A stretch of 64,000 nucleotides of DNA from Sulfobacillus thermotolerans (GCA_002951815.1 CP019454.1:2728001-2792000); one strand, 5' to 3'; counted from the first letter of the stretch, positions 7,727-16,600 are shown. The notes: a model not told the origin generated them from the letters alone. Translations and numbers: made by a program.

Positions 7727-9130
7727 TTAGATAGAGCGCGCCAAGCGGTCAAGAATTTCAAATTGCGTCGGATGTGGAAACGTCATATGGCCTAATTCTG
7801 CGGGGGTTAGCCCTAGGCGCACAGCCATATGAGCAGCGGCTGACAAGGCCGAGGCATCAACCCCAACGCCATGAATGCCGACAATTCTCCCCGTGGAACG
7901 ACTCACCACGAACTTCATGAAGCCATCTAGTTCGCCGGCAATCTGGGCCCAAGCTTCTGTGCCCATTGCCCGCGTATACTCCTCGACGGCCATCCCACGC
8001 TGGGCAGCTTGCGTGCGGGTCAAGCCCACCGCCAACCCTTCGGGACGAGAAAATACGGTTGTCGGCATTTCATGCGGGTTAAAGCTGTCGTGCATATCCT
8101 CTCCTAACATAATATCTTGAGCAACGATTTCACTCATCCGCACGGCTGAATGAAATAACATCGACAACCCGTTAACGTCCCCCGAAGCATAGAGGTGTGG
8201 GACATTAGTCCGCATGCGCTCGTCTACCGTAATCCCATGCCGATCATAATAGACACCCGTTTTTTCAAGGTGTAGCGACGAGGGGATGCTTGGCACACGT
8301 CCTACGGCGGCCATCACGCGACTCGTTCGGAACTGGATAGGCTGCGCATCTTGGACCTTGTGGCCTGAAACCACATATTGTCCGTTGTTTTCGGCAACGG
8401 CTTCGACCATTACCCCCGTTACAATCTTTACCCGTTGACCGACGTGTCCCCTAATCGCCTGCACCAAATCCTCGTCCATGCCTTGCAAAATTGTCGGCGC
8501 CATTTCAATAATGGTGACGTTTACCCCTAAGTCCGCCAACATTGACGCACTTTCCACGCCGATATATCCTCCACCCAAGATCACCATATCCGACGGCAAC
8601 GTGGGTTGAGTATCGTTCCACGCAAATAAGTCATGATGGTTCCACGTCAAGTCAAATCCCGGAATCGATAATCGTTGGGCCTCGGACCCGGTAGCAATAA
8701 TAATATCTGTAGCAGAGGCCACAAATTGATCGTGGTGGTCCCAATCGTCGACTTGCACTTGATAAGAGTCCGTAAACGAGGCTTGCCCTCGAATGACCGT
8801 GAGGTTAGGCGTCTTCGCAATCTCTTGGGTATGCTGCTGGTATCGTCTCGTTTGTACGCCGTCTTTGTAGGCACGAATCTTGGCCCAATCCGCCTGCACC
8901 CTTTGAGCGTCTAAGCCGAAGAATCCGGCGCGGGCCACTTGATTCCATAGAACTGTCGCCTCACGCACTGATTTCGAGGGCACGCAACCCTCATAGAGGC
9001 AATTACCACCCAAATTTCCCTTTTCATCGACCATCAATACCTGTCGGCCACTTTGGGCTAATCTTAACGCAGCGGGATACCCTCCTCCGCCGGCTCCAAT
9101 GACAATCAGATCATAGTGCGATTGCATCAC
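7727..9130 (-). CDS. lpdA: Dihydrolipoamide dehydrogenase-like FAD disulfide oxidoreductase
   Basis: A 467-residue class I pyridine nucleotide-disulfide oxidoreductase. FAD site GAGGGGYPAALRLAQSG near the N-terminus, redox-active pair in GGNCLYEGCVPSK, NAD(P) site GGGYIGVESASMLADLGV, a YASGDVNG second FAD motif and the C-terminal HPTQFE acid-base His/Glu are all present. This is complete for a dihydrolipoamide dehydrogenase, the E3 subunit that reoxidises lipoyl groups. The pdhA-pdhB-pdhC operon at 53.7-57 kb has no E3, so this gene may supply it, although mercuric-reductase-like relatives look similar. GTG at 9130 is followed by an ATG at 9127; GGGGGTAAC lies upstream. Confidence 0.85.
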   Translation of the reverse strand: MMQSHYDLIVIGAGGGGYPAALRLAQSGRQVLMVDEKGNLGGNCLYEGCVPSKSVREATVLWNQVARAGFFGLDAQRVQADWAKIRAYKDGVQTRRYQQHTQEIAKTPNLTVIRGQASFTDSYQVQVDDWDHHDQFVASATDIIIATGSEAQRLSIPGFDLTWNHHDLFAWNDTQPTLPSDMVILGGGYIGVESASMLADLGVNVTIIEMAPTILQGMDEDLVQAIRGHVGQRVKIVTGVMVEAVAENNGQYVVSGHKVQDAQPIQFRTSRVMAAVGRVPSIPSSLHLEKTGVYYDRHGITVDERMRTNVPHLYASGDVNGLSMLFHSAVRMSEIVAQDIMLGEDMHDSFNPHEMPTTVFSRPEGLAVGLTRTQAAQRGMAVEEYTRAMGTEAWAQIAGELDGFMKFVVSRSTGRIVGIHGVGVDASALSAAAHMAVRLGLTPAELGHMTFPHPTQFEILDRLARSI

Positions 9131-9359
9131 GTTACCCCCAGTTCTTCCTCGCGAATGCGAGCGTTGCCTTATAATAACGCGATAAAATGGTGTGAATACA
9201 GGACAATATGGTCCTTCCTCGCAAGACCATGGTTCCTGTTATGGTGCGCATCTGGTCCTATTCCCATCAGTCTTTTGGACGATGCATCCGGAATATTGAC
9301 CCTAAAATCACCTTGGTGCAATGTTCCAGAATAAAACCGCTGACGACACGCACAATGAC

Positions 9360-9417
9360 AAGGATTGGATAAGCGGGGTAAACGTCCCGTGACACCTACG
9401 AAAATCCTTAGGAGGTG
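9360..9417 (+). promoter_or_regulatory. Structured 5' leader overlapping the fdhA ribosome site
   Basis: AAGGATT at 9360-9366 pairs perfectly with AATCCTT at 9403-9409, enclosing a small CGGG/CCCG hairpin (9374-9377 with 9386-9389). The outer helix ends directly against the AGGAGG ribosome site at 9410-9415. CACCT at 9393-9397 can alternatively pair with AGGTG at 9413-9417, hiding that site. The two folds are mutually exclusive, as expected of a translational switch. I do not recognise a known riboswitch class. The rest of the 293-bp gap (9131-9359) shows no gene. Confidence 0.4.
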
Positions 9418-9423
9418 CATCCG

Positions 9424-12417
9424 TTGAGTCAGAATGTCTGGGAAATTATAATCGATGGCCAAACCATCACCGGCCACCGGGGCGACACCATTCTCGATGT
9501 GATGCTGAAAAACAATCAAGATATCCCTCACATTTGCTATCATCCGAGTCTTGGGCCCATTCAAACCTGTGATACCTGCATTGTCGAAACAGAAGGTGGA
9601 CTCGTGCGTGCTTGTGCGACCAAAATCGCCCCCAACATGACGGTCAATACCCACAGTGCGCCCGCGCAGGAAGCGCAAGCCGAAGCCATGAACCGCATTT
9701 TGCACAATCATCAACTCTACTGCACGGTGTGTGACAACAACAACGGGAATTGTGTGGTCCACAACACGACTAAACAGGTCGGTTTAGTCCATCAGAAGTA
9801 CCCTTTTGAGCGAAAACCCTATGAAAAGATTGACGCCACTAACCCCTTTTACCGCTACGATGTCGACCAATGCATTCTCTGTGGACGCTGTGTAGAAGCT
9901 TGTCAAGACCTCGAAGTCAATGAGACGCTCTCGATTGATTGGAGTCTGGAGCGTCCTCGGGTGATCTGGGATGACGGTGTGCCCATTGGGGAATCCTCGT
10001 GTGTCTCGTGCGGTCACTGCGTGACCGTTTGCCCCTGTAACGCCTTAATGGAAAAAACTATGCTGGGCGAAGCCGGCTATCTCACCAATATTCCGCAAGA
10101 AACACTCGAGCCCATGATTGAGTGGGTGGAAGATGTGGAACCAAGTTTACCTCCGGTTTTTACTTTATCCGATATTGAATCGGCAATGCGCAAGAGTCGC
10201 ATTAAACGAACCAAGACCGTCTGCACTTATTGCGGGGTTGGCTGCTCTTTTGACATTTGGACCAAGGGCCGCCAAGTCCTGAAGGTTGAGCCAAGCCCAG
10301 AAGCTCCGACTAATGGCATTTCCACCTGTATTAAAGGGAAGTTTGGCTGGGACTTTGTGAATAGTCCGCAGCGCCTCACACAGCCCCTCATTAGACGGGG
10401 GGATGCATTCTACGAAGCAACGTGGGAAGAAGCGTATCGCCTAATTGCCGAGCGCATGCTGCAAATCAAAAAGCAGCACGGGCCCGATAGTTTTATGTTC
10501 ATTGCGTCGTCCAAAGCCACGAATGAAGAGGCCTACCTCTTACAAAAACTCGCCCGCCACGCAATCGGTACGAATAACGTCGATAATGACTCCACCTACT
10601 GCCAAGATCCCGCCACGTACGGACTTCGGCAAACCGTCGGGTTCGGCGGCGATAGTGGTTCTGTGTCCGATATTGCCCAAGCCGATATGGTGATGATTGT
10701 GGGTTCGAATACCGCCGAATCGCATCCGGTTGTGGCCACACGAGTCAAGCGCGCCCATAAGCTTCATGGCCAAAAGTTGGTCGTGGTCGACATTCGCCGC
10801 CATGAAATGGCGGAGCGCGCTGACATTTTTGTTCAACCCAACCCCGGTACCGATGGCGTATGGATTCTTGGTATTTCTAAGTATCTCATCGACCAAGATT
10901 GGATTGATCACGACTTTTTATCTCAGTGGGTCACCGGATTCGAGGACTACAAAGAATTCCTTGCTCCGTATTCTCTCGAGCACACCCGTACCATCACAGG
11001 GGTGCCTGAACAGACCACGATGCAAGTTGCGTCCATGATTCATGAAGCCCATTCTCTGTCCATTTTGTGGGCGATGGGCGTAACTCAGCATCGTGACGGC
11101 TCCGAAACTTCTTTGGCCATCGCTAATTTGCTTCTCTTGACGGGAAACTTTGCCCGCCCCGGCACCGGCGCTTACCCGCTGCGGGGCCATAACAACGTAC
11201 AAGGCGCTTCCGATTTTGGTGCCAAGCCGCATTACTTGCCCGGTTACCAGGACCCAGCCGACCCGGAAGTACGAGAACGATTCAAAGCCGCGTGGGGCAA
11301 AGAATTACCCAAAACCCGCGGTATCAACAACCAAGAATTAGCAGGTGCCATATTACAAGGCCGCATCAAAATGGTCTATATCGTAGGGGAAGATACCGGG
11401 CTAGTGGATGCTAATGCTGAAGAAGCCCGACAGGCTTTTGAACAACTGGAGTTTATGGTGGTGCAAGAAATCTTTTTGACAAAAACTGCCCAATATGCGG
11501 ATGTGATTTTACCCGCATCTCCGTCCCTAGAAAAAGACGGCACGTTCGTCAATACCGAACGACGCATTCAACGGATCTATCAAGCCATGGAGCCTTTAGC
11601 CAACTCCCGACCCGATTGGATTATTTTACAAGACATGGCGTCCCACTTGGGTGCCCAGTGGCCGACGTATACCCATCCTGAAGAGATCATGGCTGAAGCA
11701 GCACGGCTGACGCCCCTATTTGCCGGCGTCACGTACGAACGCCTAGAGGGCTACCGGAGTTTGCAGTGGCCGGTCTTGGAAGATGGCACCGACTCGCCGC
11801 TTTTGTATACCCAGTCCTTTCATCAACCTGATGGCAAAGCCCATTTGGTCGCCTTAACCATGTCCGGCATGAGCCAAGTAGACGCCAAGTATGACCTCCA
11901 TATCAACAACGGTCAATTGTTGGAGCACTTTCACGAAGGCAACATGACCTATCAGTCTGCTGGGATCCGCCACGTCGTTCCTGGGATGTTTGTCGAAGTG
12001 TCGCCTGAGCTAGCCCATGAGCGGAATCTACAAGATGGCACGATGGTACGTCTGGTATCCCCTACGGGATCCTTAACCGCCCCGGTGCTCATTACTGACC
12101 GTGTCAGCGGCAAAGCATTGTATGTGCCGATGAACTCGCTGGGTGAGGGGGCAGTTAATAACATCACCGGAACCGGTATCGATACGCGGACCAGTACGCC
12201 CGCGTATAAAGAAACGCGCGCTTATATGGAAGTCGTTGACCCGCAAGGATTAGGCCGGAGCCCATTGCCGCGGCGTAATTGGCGATTTAAGCACCGCCAT
12301 CCTCAGCGCGGGGTTAACGTCGCAGCCAAATGGGCACGCCGAGACTATATCCCCCTAGTGACCGCCCAAAAACATCTTGAAACGGAGGAAACGCTCAATG
12401 GCACAGCCCACAATTAA
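9424..12417 (+). CDS. fdhA: FdhA-type molybdopterin oxidoreductase with NuoG-like N-terminus
   Basis: A 997-residue cytoplasmic molybdoenzyme like Bacillus YjgC/YrhE. Order: a 2Fe-2S domain (CYHPSLGPIQTCDTC), a His/Cys NuoG-type cluster site (CTVCDNNNGNC), two 4Fe-4S motifs (CILCGRCVEAC, CVSCGHCVTVC), the FdhF-type CTYCGVGCSFDIW cluster near residue 265, the Mo-bisMGD catalytic domain and a C-terminal dinucleotide-binding domain. The molybdenum ligand is Cys393, not selenocysteine, and is followed by Gln where formate dehydrogenases usually have His. AGGAGG at 9410-9415 fixes the start as TTG 9424; the GTG at 9415 overlaps that site. The DUF1641 gene overlaps its end. Formate is the likely but unproven substrate. 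Confidence 0.88.
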   Translation: MSQNVWEIIIDGQTITGHRGDTILDVMLKNNQDIPHICYHPSLGPIQTCDTCIVETEGGLVRACATKIAPNMTVNTHSAPAQEAQAEAMNRILHNHQLYCTVCDNNNGNCVVHNTTKQVGLVHQKYPFERKPYEKIDATNPFYRYDVDQCILCGRCVEACQDLEVNETLSIDWSLERPRVIWDDGVPIGESSCVSCGHCVTVCPCNALMEKTMLGEAGYLTNIPQETLEPMIEWVEDVEPSLPPVFTLSDIESAMRKSRIKRTKTVCTYCGVGCSFDIWTKGRQVLKVEPSPEAPTNGISTCIKGKFGWDFVNSPQRLTQPLIRRGDAFYEATWEEAYRLIAERMLQIKKQHGPDSFMFIASSKATNEEAYLLQKLARHAIGTNNVDNDSTYCQDPATYGLRQTVGFGGDSGSVSDIAQADMVMIVGSNTAESHPVVATRVKRAHKLHGQKLVVVDIRRHEMAERADIFVQPNPGTDGVWILGISKYLIDQDWIDHDFLSQWVTGFEDYKEFLAPYSLEHTRTITGVPEQTTMQVASMIHEAHSLSILWAMGVTQHRDGSETSLAIANLLLLTGNFARPGTGAYPLRGHNNVQGASDFGAKPHYLPGYQDPADPEVRERFKAAWGKELPKTRGINNQELAGAILQGRIKMVYIVGEDTGLVDANAEEARQAFEQLEFMVVQEIFLTKTAQYADVILPASPSLEKDGTFVNTERRIQRIYQAMEPLANSRPDWIILQDMASHLGAQWPTYTHPEEIMAEAARLTPLFAGVTYERLEGYRSLQWPVLEDGTDSPLLYTQSFHQPDGKAHLVALTMSGMSQVDAKYDLHINNGQLLEHFHEGNMTYQSAGIRHVVPGMFVEVSPELAHERNLQDGTMVRLVSPTGSLTAPVLITDRVSGKALYVPMNSLGEGAVNNITGTGIDTRTSTPAYKETRAYMEVVDPQGLGRSPLPRRNWRFKHRHPQRGVNVAAKWARRDYIPLVTAQKHLETEETLNGTAHN

Positions 12418-12853
12418 TGTCATCACAACGAAAGCGCCTGACAACCACGCACCCGTGTCATACGATCTCGAGCGTTTTGTCCATGCGCTCAAGACTGCCG
12501 GGGTCTTAGACTTTGTCACAGGTCTCTTGGAACAGCGCGATTCCGTACTGCATCTGGTGATTAACGAAATCAATCAACCCGGCGTCAAAATGGCGGTAAA
12601 CAATATGGAACAGTTGGCCGCTTTTATCGGCACGATTCCCCAAGAAACATGGCACGTTGTCCTCATGGCCGCTGCCAATGGGATAAAGAGTATGAACGAC
12701 CCAAAAGCTAGCACGCAGAATGAAGGCATGGGAATTTTTCAACTGTTGGGCGCATTGAAAAATCCGGAAACCGCCCGTGCCGTGCGAGTCATTTTAGGAT
12801 TTTTGGAAGGCTTTGGCCGCGCATGGAGCTCGTCATCGAAAACAACACCGTAA
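12398..12853 (+). CDS. DUF1641 protein, partner of FdhA (YjgD/YrhD-like)
   Basis: A 151-residue helical protein. Its position overlapping the 3' end of fdhA by 20 bp, and its segments VHALKTAGVLDFVTGLLEQ and GIFQLLGALKNPETARAVRV, match DUF1641, found beside Bacillus yjgC and yrhE. The exact role is unknown; it is thought to accompany the molybdoenzyme. The ATG at 12398 has ACGGAGGAAACG 7 bp upstream, so the longer frame from 12377 is not used. Co-transcription and coupled translation with fdhA are very likely. Confidence 0.85.
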   Translation: MAQPTINVITTKAPDNHAPVSYDLERFVHALKTAGVLDFVTGLLEQRDSVLHLVINEINQPGVKMAVNNMEQLAAFIGTIPQETWHVVLMAAANGIKSMNDPKASTQNEGMGIFQLLGALKNPETARAVRVILGFLEGFGRAWSSSSKTTP

Positions 12854-12913
12854 TCCCCTGGCGCCTATGCTACACTATCCGCAGGAACATTCTAGCAATA
12901 AGGGGGCACAGGT

Positions 12914-13201
12914 ATGAGCTTTTTCAAATCCCTGAAGAACATGGCTGAAGGCCAGCAAGCCGCTAATATGCCTGATCATCTTTGCAATAGTTGCAATGTC
13001 GCCATGCAGTATCACGGTCCGCATGCGCTGCGTACGGGCGGCATGAACCGAGGATGGGGTGTCGCCGCAGATTTGCTACTGGGCGCACGTGATGAAACCC
13101 TATTTGATCAAATGACAGAGAAAAATGTCATTGTGCACGTCTTTGTCTGCCCGGAATGCGGCCGCATCGAAATGGTCAATGATCCGCGGCGCGGATTTTA
13201 A
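12914..13201 (+). CDS. Small two-CxxC zinc-ribbon-like protein
   Basis: A 95-residue protein with CNSC near residue 23 and CPEC near residue 83, about 60 residues apart, which could form a split zinc ribbon. The region between is Gly/Arg/His rich (YHGPHALRTGGMNRGWG). AAGGGGGCACAGGT precedes the ATG. It follows the fdhA operon after 60 bp and ends at a hairpin. I do not recognise the family, and no function can be given from sequence. Possible metal or nucleic-acid binding is inferred only from the cysteines. Confidence 0.7.
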   Translation: MSFFKSLKNMAEGQQAANMPDHLCNSCNVAMQYHGPHALRTGGMNRGWGVAADLLLGARDETLFDQMTEKNVIVHVFVCPECGRIEMVNDPRRGF

Positions 13202-13212
13202 TCGGAACGCAC

Positions 13213-13240
13213 AAGGAGCGGGGATTCTCCCGCTCCCCTT
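13213..13240 (+). terminator. Hairpin after zinc-ribbon gene
   Basis: GGAGCGGG at 13215-13222 pairs perfectly with CCCGCTCC at 13229-13236 around a 6-nt loop. The following T-run is short (CCTTAGTA), so it is a probable rather than certain terminator. Confidence 0.6.
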
Positions 13241-13378
13241 AGTACCAAAAGCCCCCACACGGATCCGCCAGGCGGGAGCCATCATTTTTCCCCTTCACGG
13301 AAAAAGATCGTCTATCCTGCGAAGTTTAGGATATAATACTATCACATGGTCATAAATTCGATGGCAGGAGGAAAAGTC

Positions 13379-13642
13379 ATGACCCCTCAACAAGTTGAAC
13401 GTCGTAAGAGGCAGTTGATTGCAGAATACTCAGCCATTCATGCTATCCACCCCGGATCGCTTACGACCCCTGATCCCACAATGGTATATCATCGCCAATT
13501 AGTCGCTTTTCACGTGGGTCTGTTTCACGGCTTAGTGTCATTGGCTAAGACAGACGATGATTTTCGTCAAGTCGAAGAAGAGCTCAACACCATCAAAGGT
13601 CTCTTGCCCTATTACGATACTCGCCCTGCTGTCAGCGTGTAA
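13379..13642 (+). CDS. Small hypothetical protein, 87 residues
   Basis: An alpha-helical, soluble-looking protein starting MTPQQVERRKRQLIAEY, with a central HHRQLVAFHVGLFHGLV-like helix and an acidic tail region (DDDFRQVEEELNTIKGLL). AGGAGG at 13366-13371 sets the ATG at 13379, not the earlier in-frame ATG at 13346. A TATAAT box at 13332-13337 is a plausible -10 element. No family recognised; no function can be assigned. It converges on ppk2, the two stop codons being 11 bp apart. Confidence 0.65.
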   Translation: MTPQQVERRKRQLIAEYSAIHAIHPGSLTTPDPTMVYHRQLVAFHVGLFHGLVSLAKTDDDFRQVEEELNTIKGLLPYYDTRPAVSV

Positions 13643-13653
13643 CAAACTACGTC

Positions 13654-14463
13654 TTAGGGCGCTATGCGCCCGTCCGTTAACGCCTCAGAATCGAATGGGA
13701 AGACAATTAGGGGATCGGGATTCAAAAGAGCCAAATCTTTGCCCTCGTAAGGGGTCGCGTGTAAGAAATGCTGGATGACTGCTAAACGCGACCGCCTTTT
13801 ATCGTCGGCTTTCACAACAAACCACGGCGCATCAGGATGGCTCGTCCGCGCAAACATGTGGTTACGGGCTTCGCTATACGCATCCCAATGCTTAAGGGCC
13901 TGCTCATCCATCGGACTTAATTTCCAGCGTTTTAAGGGATCTTTTTTTCGTTCCTCCAACCGTGCCTTTTGTTCCTCTTTATTAATATCCAAGTAATACT
14001 TGAAGATTTTCATGCCGGACTGATGCAGCATTTGCTCAAAAAACGGTACCGTCGTCATAAACTCTTCATATTGCGTAGCCGTGCAAAATCCCATCACCTT
14101 TTCTACCCCGGCGCGGTTATACCAACTGCGATTAAACAGAGCAAGCTCTCCACCAGCCGGCAAGTGGGACACATACCGCTGAAAGTACCATTCCGTACTC
14201 TCTTTATCTGTTGGCTTATCCAGTGCGACCACATGCGTTTGCCTAGGATTCATATGCTTGGCAAAGCGCCGAATGGTCCCGTCCTTGCCTGCCGCGTCCC
14301 GCCCTTCAAAGATGACTAAAATCTTGCGCTGATGAGCCACCACGTCCATTTGTAGCTTAAGAAGCTCGATTTGCAACGCTTTCAACGTCTGCGCATACGT
14401 ATCGGTTTCCATGTGCTCCTTATCTTTATTCGAACCTTTGGCTTTATTATGATGTTTTCCCAC
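13654..14463 (-). CDS. ppk2: Polyphosphate kinase 2 family protein
   Basis: A 269-residue PPK2 enzyme, which transfers phosphate between polyphosphate and nucleotides. The Walker A region FEGRDAAGKDGTIRRF (about residues 47-62), the NRSWYNRAGVEKVMGFC Walker B/lid region and the DYLDINKEEQ-like segment (KYYLDINKEEQKARL) are all family signatures. The basic N-terminus (GKHHNKAKGSNKDK) is an unstructured extension. The start is GTG at 14463 with AAGGGGGCGAC upstream. Single-domain PPK2 proteins of class I act on NDPs and class III on both NMP and NDP; the class is not decided here. Polyphosphate supports acid and metal tolerance in related organisms. Confidence 0.92.
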   Translation of the reverse strand: MGKHHNKAKGSNKDKEHMETDTYAQTLKALQIELLKLQMDVVAHQRKILVIFEGRDAAGKDGTIRRFAKHMNPRQTHVVALDKPTDKESTEWYFQRYVSHLPAGGELALFNRSWYNRAGVEKVMGFCTATQYEEFMTTVPFFEQMLHQSGMKIFKYYLDINKEEQKARLEERKKDPLKRWKLSPMDEQALKHWDAYSEARNHMFARTSHPDAPWFVVKADDKRRSRLAVIQHFLHATPYEGKDLALLNPDPLIVFPFDSEALTDGRIAP

Positions 14464-14565
14464 ACTGTCGCCCCCTTCTTATTGCCACACTAACACGAAT
14501 CTCTCCCGAAATCCATGCAGCCTCGCGGTCTAGGAGGTATGTGATATATTAGATAGGGGGTTTTG

Positions 14566-15378
14566 ATGAACTTACTAGCGGCAGGTCTCGTGAGTGCGTC
14601 GTCGTTTTTGCATTTAGGTTGGAATACTGCCGTCCGATCAACCGAGGGCAGCTTGCGGTTTGTGTGGATCCTGGTCCTCTCTGGAGGCCTGTTTGCTGCT
14701 TTAATCACAATAGCTTTAGGGATTCCTTGGCATTTACAAACCGTTTGGCCGTGGGTTCTCGCCACGATTACCATCCATAGCCTATATTTTTCCTCTCTCG
14801 CCCAAAGCTATCGGCAAGGCGCGTTGCAAGACGTCTATCCCGCTGCGCGGGGCATGGGCATCGTCTTGAGTATTCCCATAGCATGGGGGCTGTTTAGACA
14901 AGTACCCGGGCTTTGGCCTCTTGTGGGTGCCTTGCTCATTGCGGTGGCAGTCATCGTGCCCGCATTTAAAACCCGTTCCACGCTCCGCACACTAGGCTGG
15001 GTTTTGAGTGTGGCGCTTTTTATTGCACTTTACTCTGCAGTTGATAGCCATAGCGTCCATCTCATTTCGCCTTGGCCTTACATCGCTTGCCAATATCTCG
15101 GAACCGCCCTCCTATTAACTCCCTGGGCTCTAAAGACAGCCCCTTTAGCCTCACCCAAAACAGCCATACTGTCTGGAATTGTGAGCGTCGTCTCCTATCT
15201 TCTCATTTTATATGCCTATCAGTTGGCCCTCGTTGGCCCCGTTCTGGCGTTGCGGCAAATATCGATTGCCTTCGCCCCCGTGATGGGTTGGGCCATTTTA
15301 AAAGAACCGTGGCAGCCCCATCGTCTGGCAAGTACCTTCCTTATTTTGATAGGCGTCGCGTTGATTGTTTTTCACTAA
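14566..15378 (+). CDS. EamA/DMT-superfamily transporter
   Basis: A 270-residue integral membrane protein with about 10 hydrophobic segments in two halves, the layout of EamA-type drug/metabolite exporters. The first half ends around VAVIVPAF and the second has the typical closing GWAILKEPWQPHRLASTFLILIGVALIV, close to the ...GE..t...iG..LI..Gv signature of the family. ATG 14566 follows AGATAGGGGG. The substrate is unknown. It stands alone, divergent from ppk2. Confidence 0.8.
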   Translation: MNLLAAGLVSASSFLHLGWNTAVRSTEGSLRFVWILVLSGGLFAALITIALGIPWHLQTVWPWVLATITIHSLYFSSLAQSYRQGALQDVYPAARGMGIVLSIPIAWGLFRQVPGLWPLVGALLIAVAVIVPAFKTRSTLRTLGWVLSVALFIALYSAVDSHSVHLISPWPYIACQYLGTALLLTPWALKTAPLASPKTAILSGIVSVVSYLLILYAYQLALVGPVLALRQISIAFAPVMGWAILKEPWQPHRLASTFLILIGVALIVFH

Positions 15379-15449
15379 ATCAACATAGCCTTTTGGGACT
15401 GGTGAAGGCGCTACACATGTGCGATGATAAAGAGCAAGTGAGAAGAAGT

Positions 15450-15509
15450 CCCGGCATTTTACAAAAATTAATGAGAATACCAGGATTCCTACAAAATTTA
15501 AGGTAGGAG
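15450..15509. repeat. Two imperfect 30-bp tandem repeats before quinone oxidoreductase gene
   Basis: The 22-bp blocks at 15450-15471 and 15480-15501 match at 16 of 22 positions, both containing TACAAAA and ending TTAA. The 30-bp period places them on nearly the same DNA face. The second copy ends just before the GGTAGGAGG ribosome site of the gene at 15518. It could be an operator pair. Confidence 0.4.
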
Positions 15510-15517
15510 GGGTACAT

Positions 15518-16501
15518 ATGAAGGCCGTCGTCGTCACCGCCTTCGGTGGTCCAGAAGTACTCCGGGTCGTCGATGTCGCCCGACCCGACATGAACTCGCA
15601 TCAAGTGCTCATCAAGGTTCACGCCACAAGCGTCAACTTTGCCGATATTAAAGCCCGCTATGGCCAATATCATAACACGGGGACCCCCCCGTTCATACCA
15701 GGCTTAGATGATGCAGGCACTATCGAAGCCGTAGGGTCGGAGGTGACCCGATTTCGACCGGGTCAACGGGTCATCGCCTTCCCTGCAAATGGTTCCTATG
15801 CGGAATATATCGTCGTCGACGAAACCCTAACATTTGCGCTTCCCCCTGAAGTTGACTGGGATACAGCTGCAGCCTGTCCTTTAGTAAGCTTTACCTCATA
15901 TGCTTTGCTCCATGACGTTGCACGTCTAAAGGCTGGTGAAGTGGTGTTTGTCCACGCGGCCGCAGGCGGCATCGGCACGGTGGCAACGCAATTGGCCAAA
16001 ATTCTAGGAGCGGGCATGGTCATTGGCGCCGTCAGCCGCCAAGAAAAAATTGCCGCAAGTTACGCGGCTGGCGCTGACCACGTGATTTGCTACCCCACCG
16101 AGCCTTTTGCCGAACGTGTGAATACTCTTACAGACGGCCATGGCGCCGATGTTATCCTCGACTCCGTCGCCGGCCCTATCACGCAACAAAGCCTGTCCTG
16201 TTTAGCGCCCTATGGCCGTCTTGTGGTTTTTGGCAATGCTAGCGGGGAGCCCGGCATTGTGCAGACCACCGATTTACACGCGAGCTGCCGTTCGGTGCTA
16301 GGCTATAGCCTAGGCACCACGCGTAAAAACCATCCCCATCTATTACAGGTCATAGCCTCGCAAGTTCTGCCCTTGATTGCCAAAGGCCGCCTCAACGTCC
16401 CGATTGGCATGACAGTGCCCCTTGCCGATGCCGCTATAGCTCAGCAGTGGGTCGAGAACCGACAAAGCACCGGCAAGGCCATCTTAAAAGTCGTTTCCTA
16501 A
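15518..16501 (+). CDS. NADPH:quinone oxidoreductase (zeta-crystallin-like MDR)
   Basis: A 327-residue medium-chain reductase without zinc ligands. MKAVVVTAFGGPEVLRVVDV is the typical quinone oxidoreductase start. The NADP-binding motif is VHAAAGGIGTVATQLAKILGA (about residues 144-164). The C-terminal IAQQWVENRQSTGKAILKV closes the fold. These cytoplasmic enzymes reduce quinones or activated alkenes with NADPH. ATG 15518 follows GGTAGGAGG. It forms a single-gene unit bounded by a tandem repeat upstream and a strong hairpin downstream. The exact substrate is not given by sequence. Confidence 0.85.
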   Translation: MKAVVVTAFGGPEVLRVVDVARPDMNSHQVLIKVHATSVNFADIKARYGQYHNTGTPPFIPGLDDAGTIEAVGSEVTRFRPGQRVIAFPANGSYAEYIVVDETLTFALPPEVDWDTAAACPLVSFTSYALLHDVARLKAGEVVFVHAAAGGIGTVATQLAKILGAGMVIGAVSRQEKIAASYAAGADHVICYPTEPFAERVNTLTDGHGADVILDSVAGPITQQSLSCLAPYGRLVVFGNASGEPGIVQTTDLHASCRSVLGYSLGTTRKNHPHLLQVIASQVLPLIAKGRLNVPIGMTVPLADAAIAQQWVENRQSTGKAILKVVS

Positions 16502-16504
16502 CCC

Positions 16505-16539
16505 GTTCGAGGCGCGCAGGGCTTGTGCGCCCCTCGAAC
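16505..16539 (+). terminator. Strong hairpin after quinone oxidoreductase gene
   Basis: GTTCGAGG at 16505-16512 pairs perfectly with CCTCGAAC at 16532-16539. An inner GCGCA/TGCGC stem extends it. The T-run is distant (ATTTTG), so termination is likely but not textbook. Confidence 0.65.
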
Positions 16540-16600
16540 CATACATTTTGTGGTCACAGTACCTTCCTGACATTTCCCATCAACATGAGCAGGAGTTTTC

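Noticed and set aside
9169-9762. 197-codon minus-strand frame over the fdhA start and its leader
   Set aside because: It is antisense to the conserved 2Fe-2S region of fdhA, and no motif or ribosome site supports it.
13655-13671. GGGCGC/GCGCCC hairpin as a terminator for ppk2
   Set aside because: It lies inside the last codons of ppk2 and has no T-run, so it is probably just coding sequence.
15072-15506. 144-codon frame extending past the DMT transporter gene
   Set aside because: It overlaps the transporter in another frame, and the part beyond only crosses the tandem repeat before the next gene.
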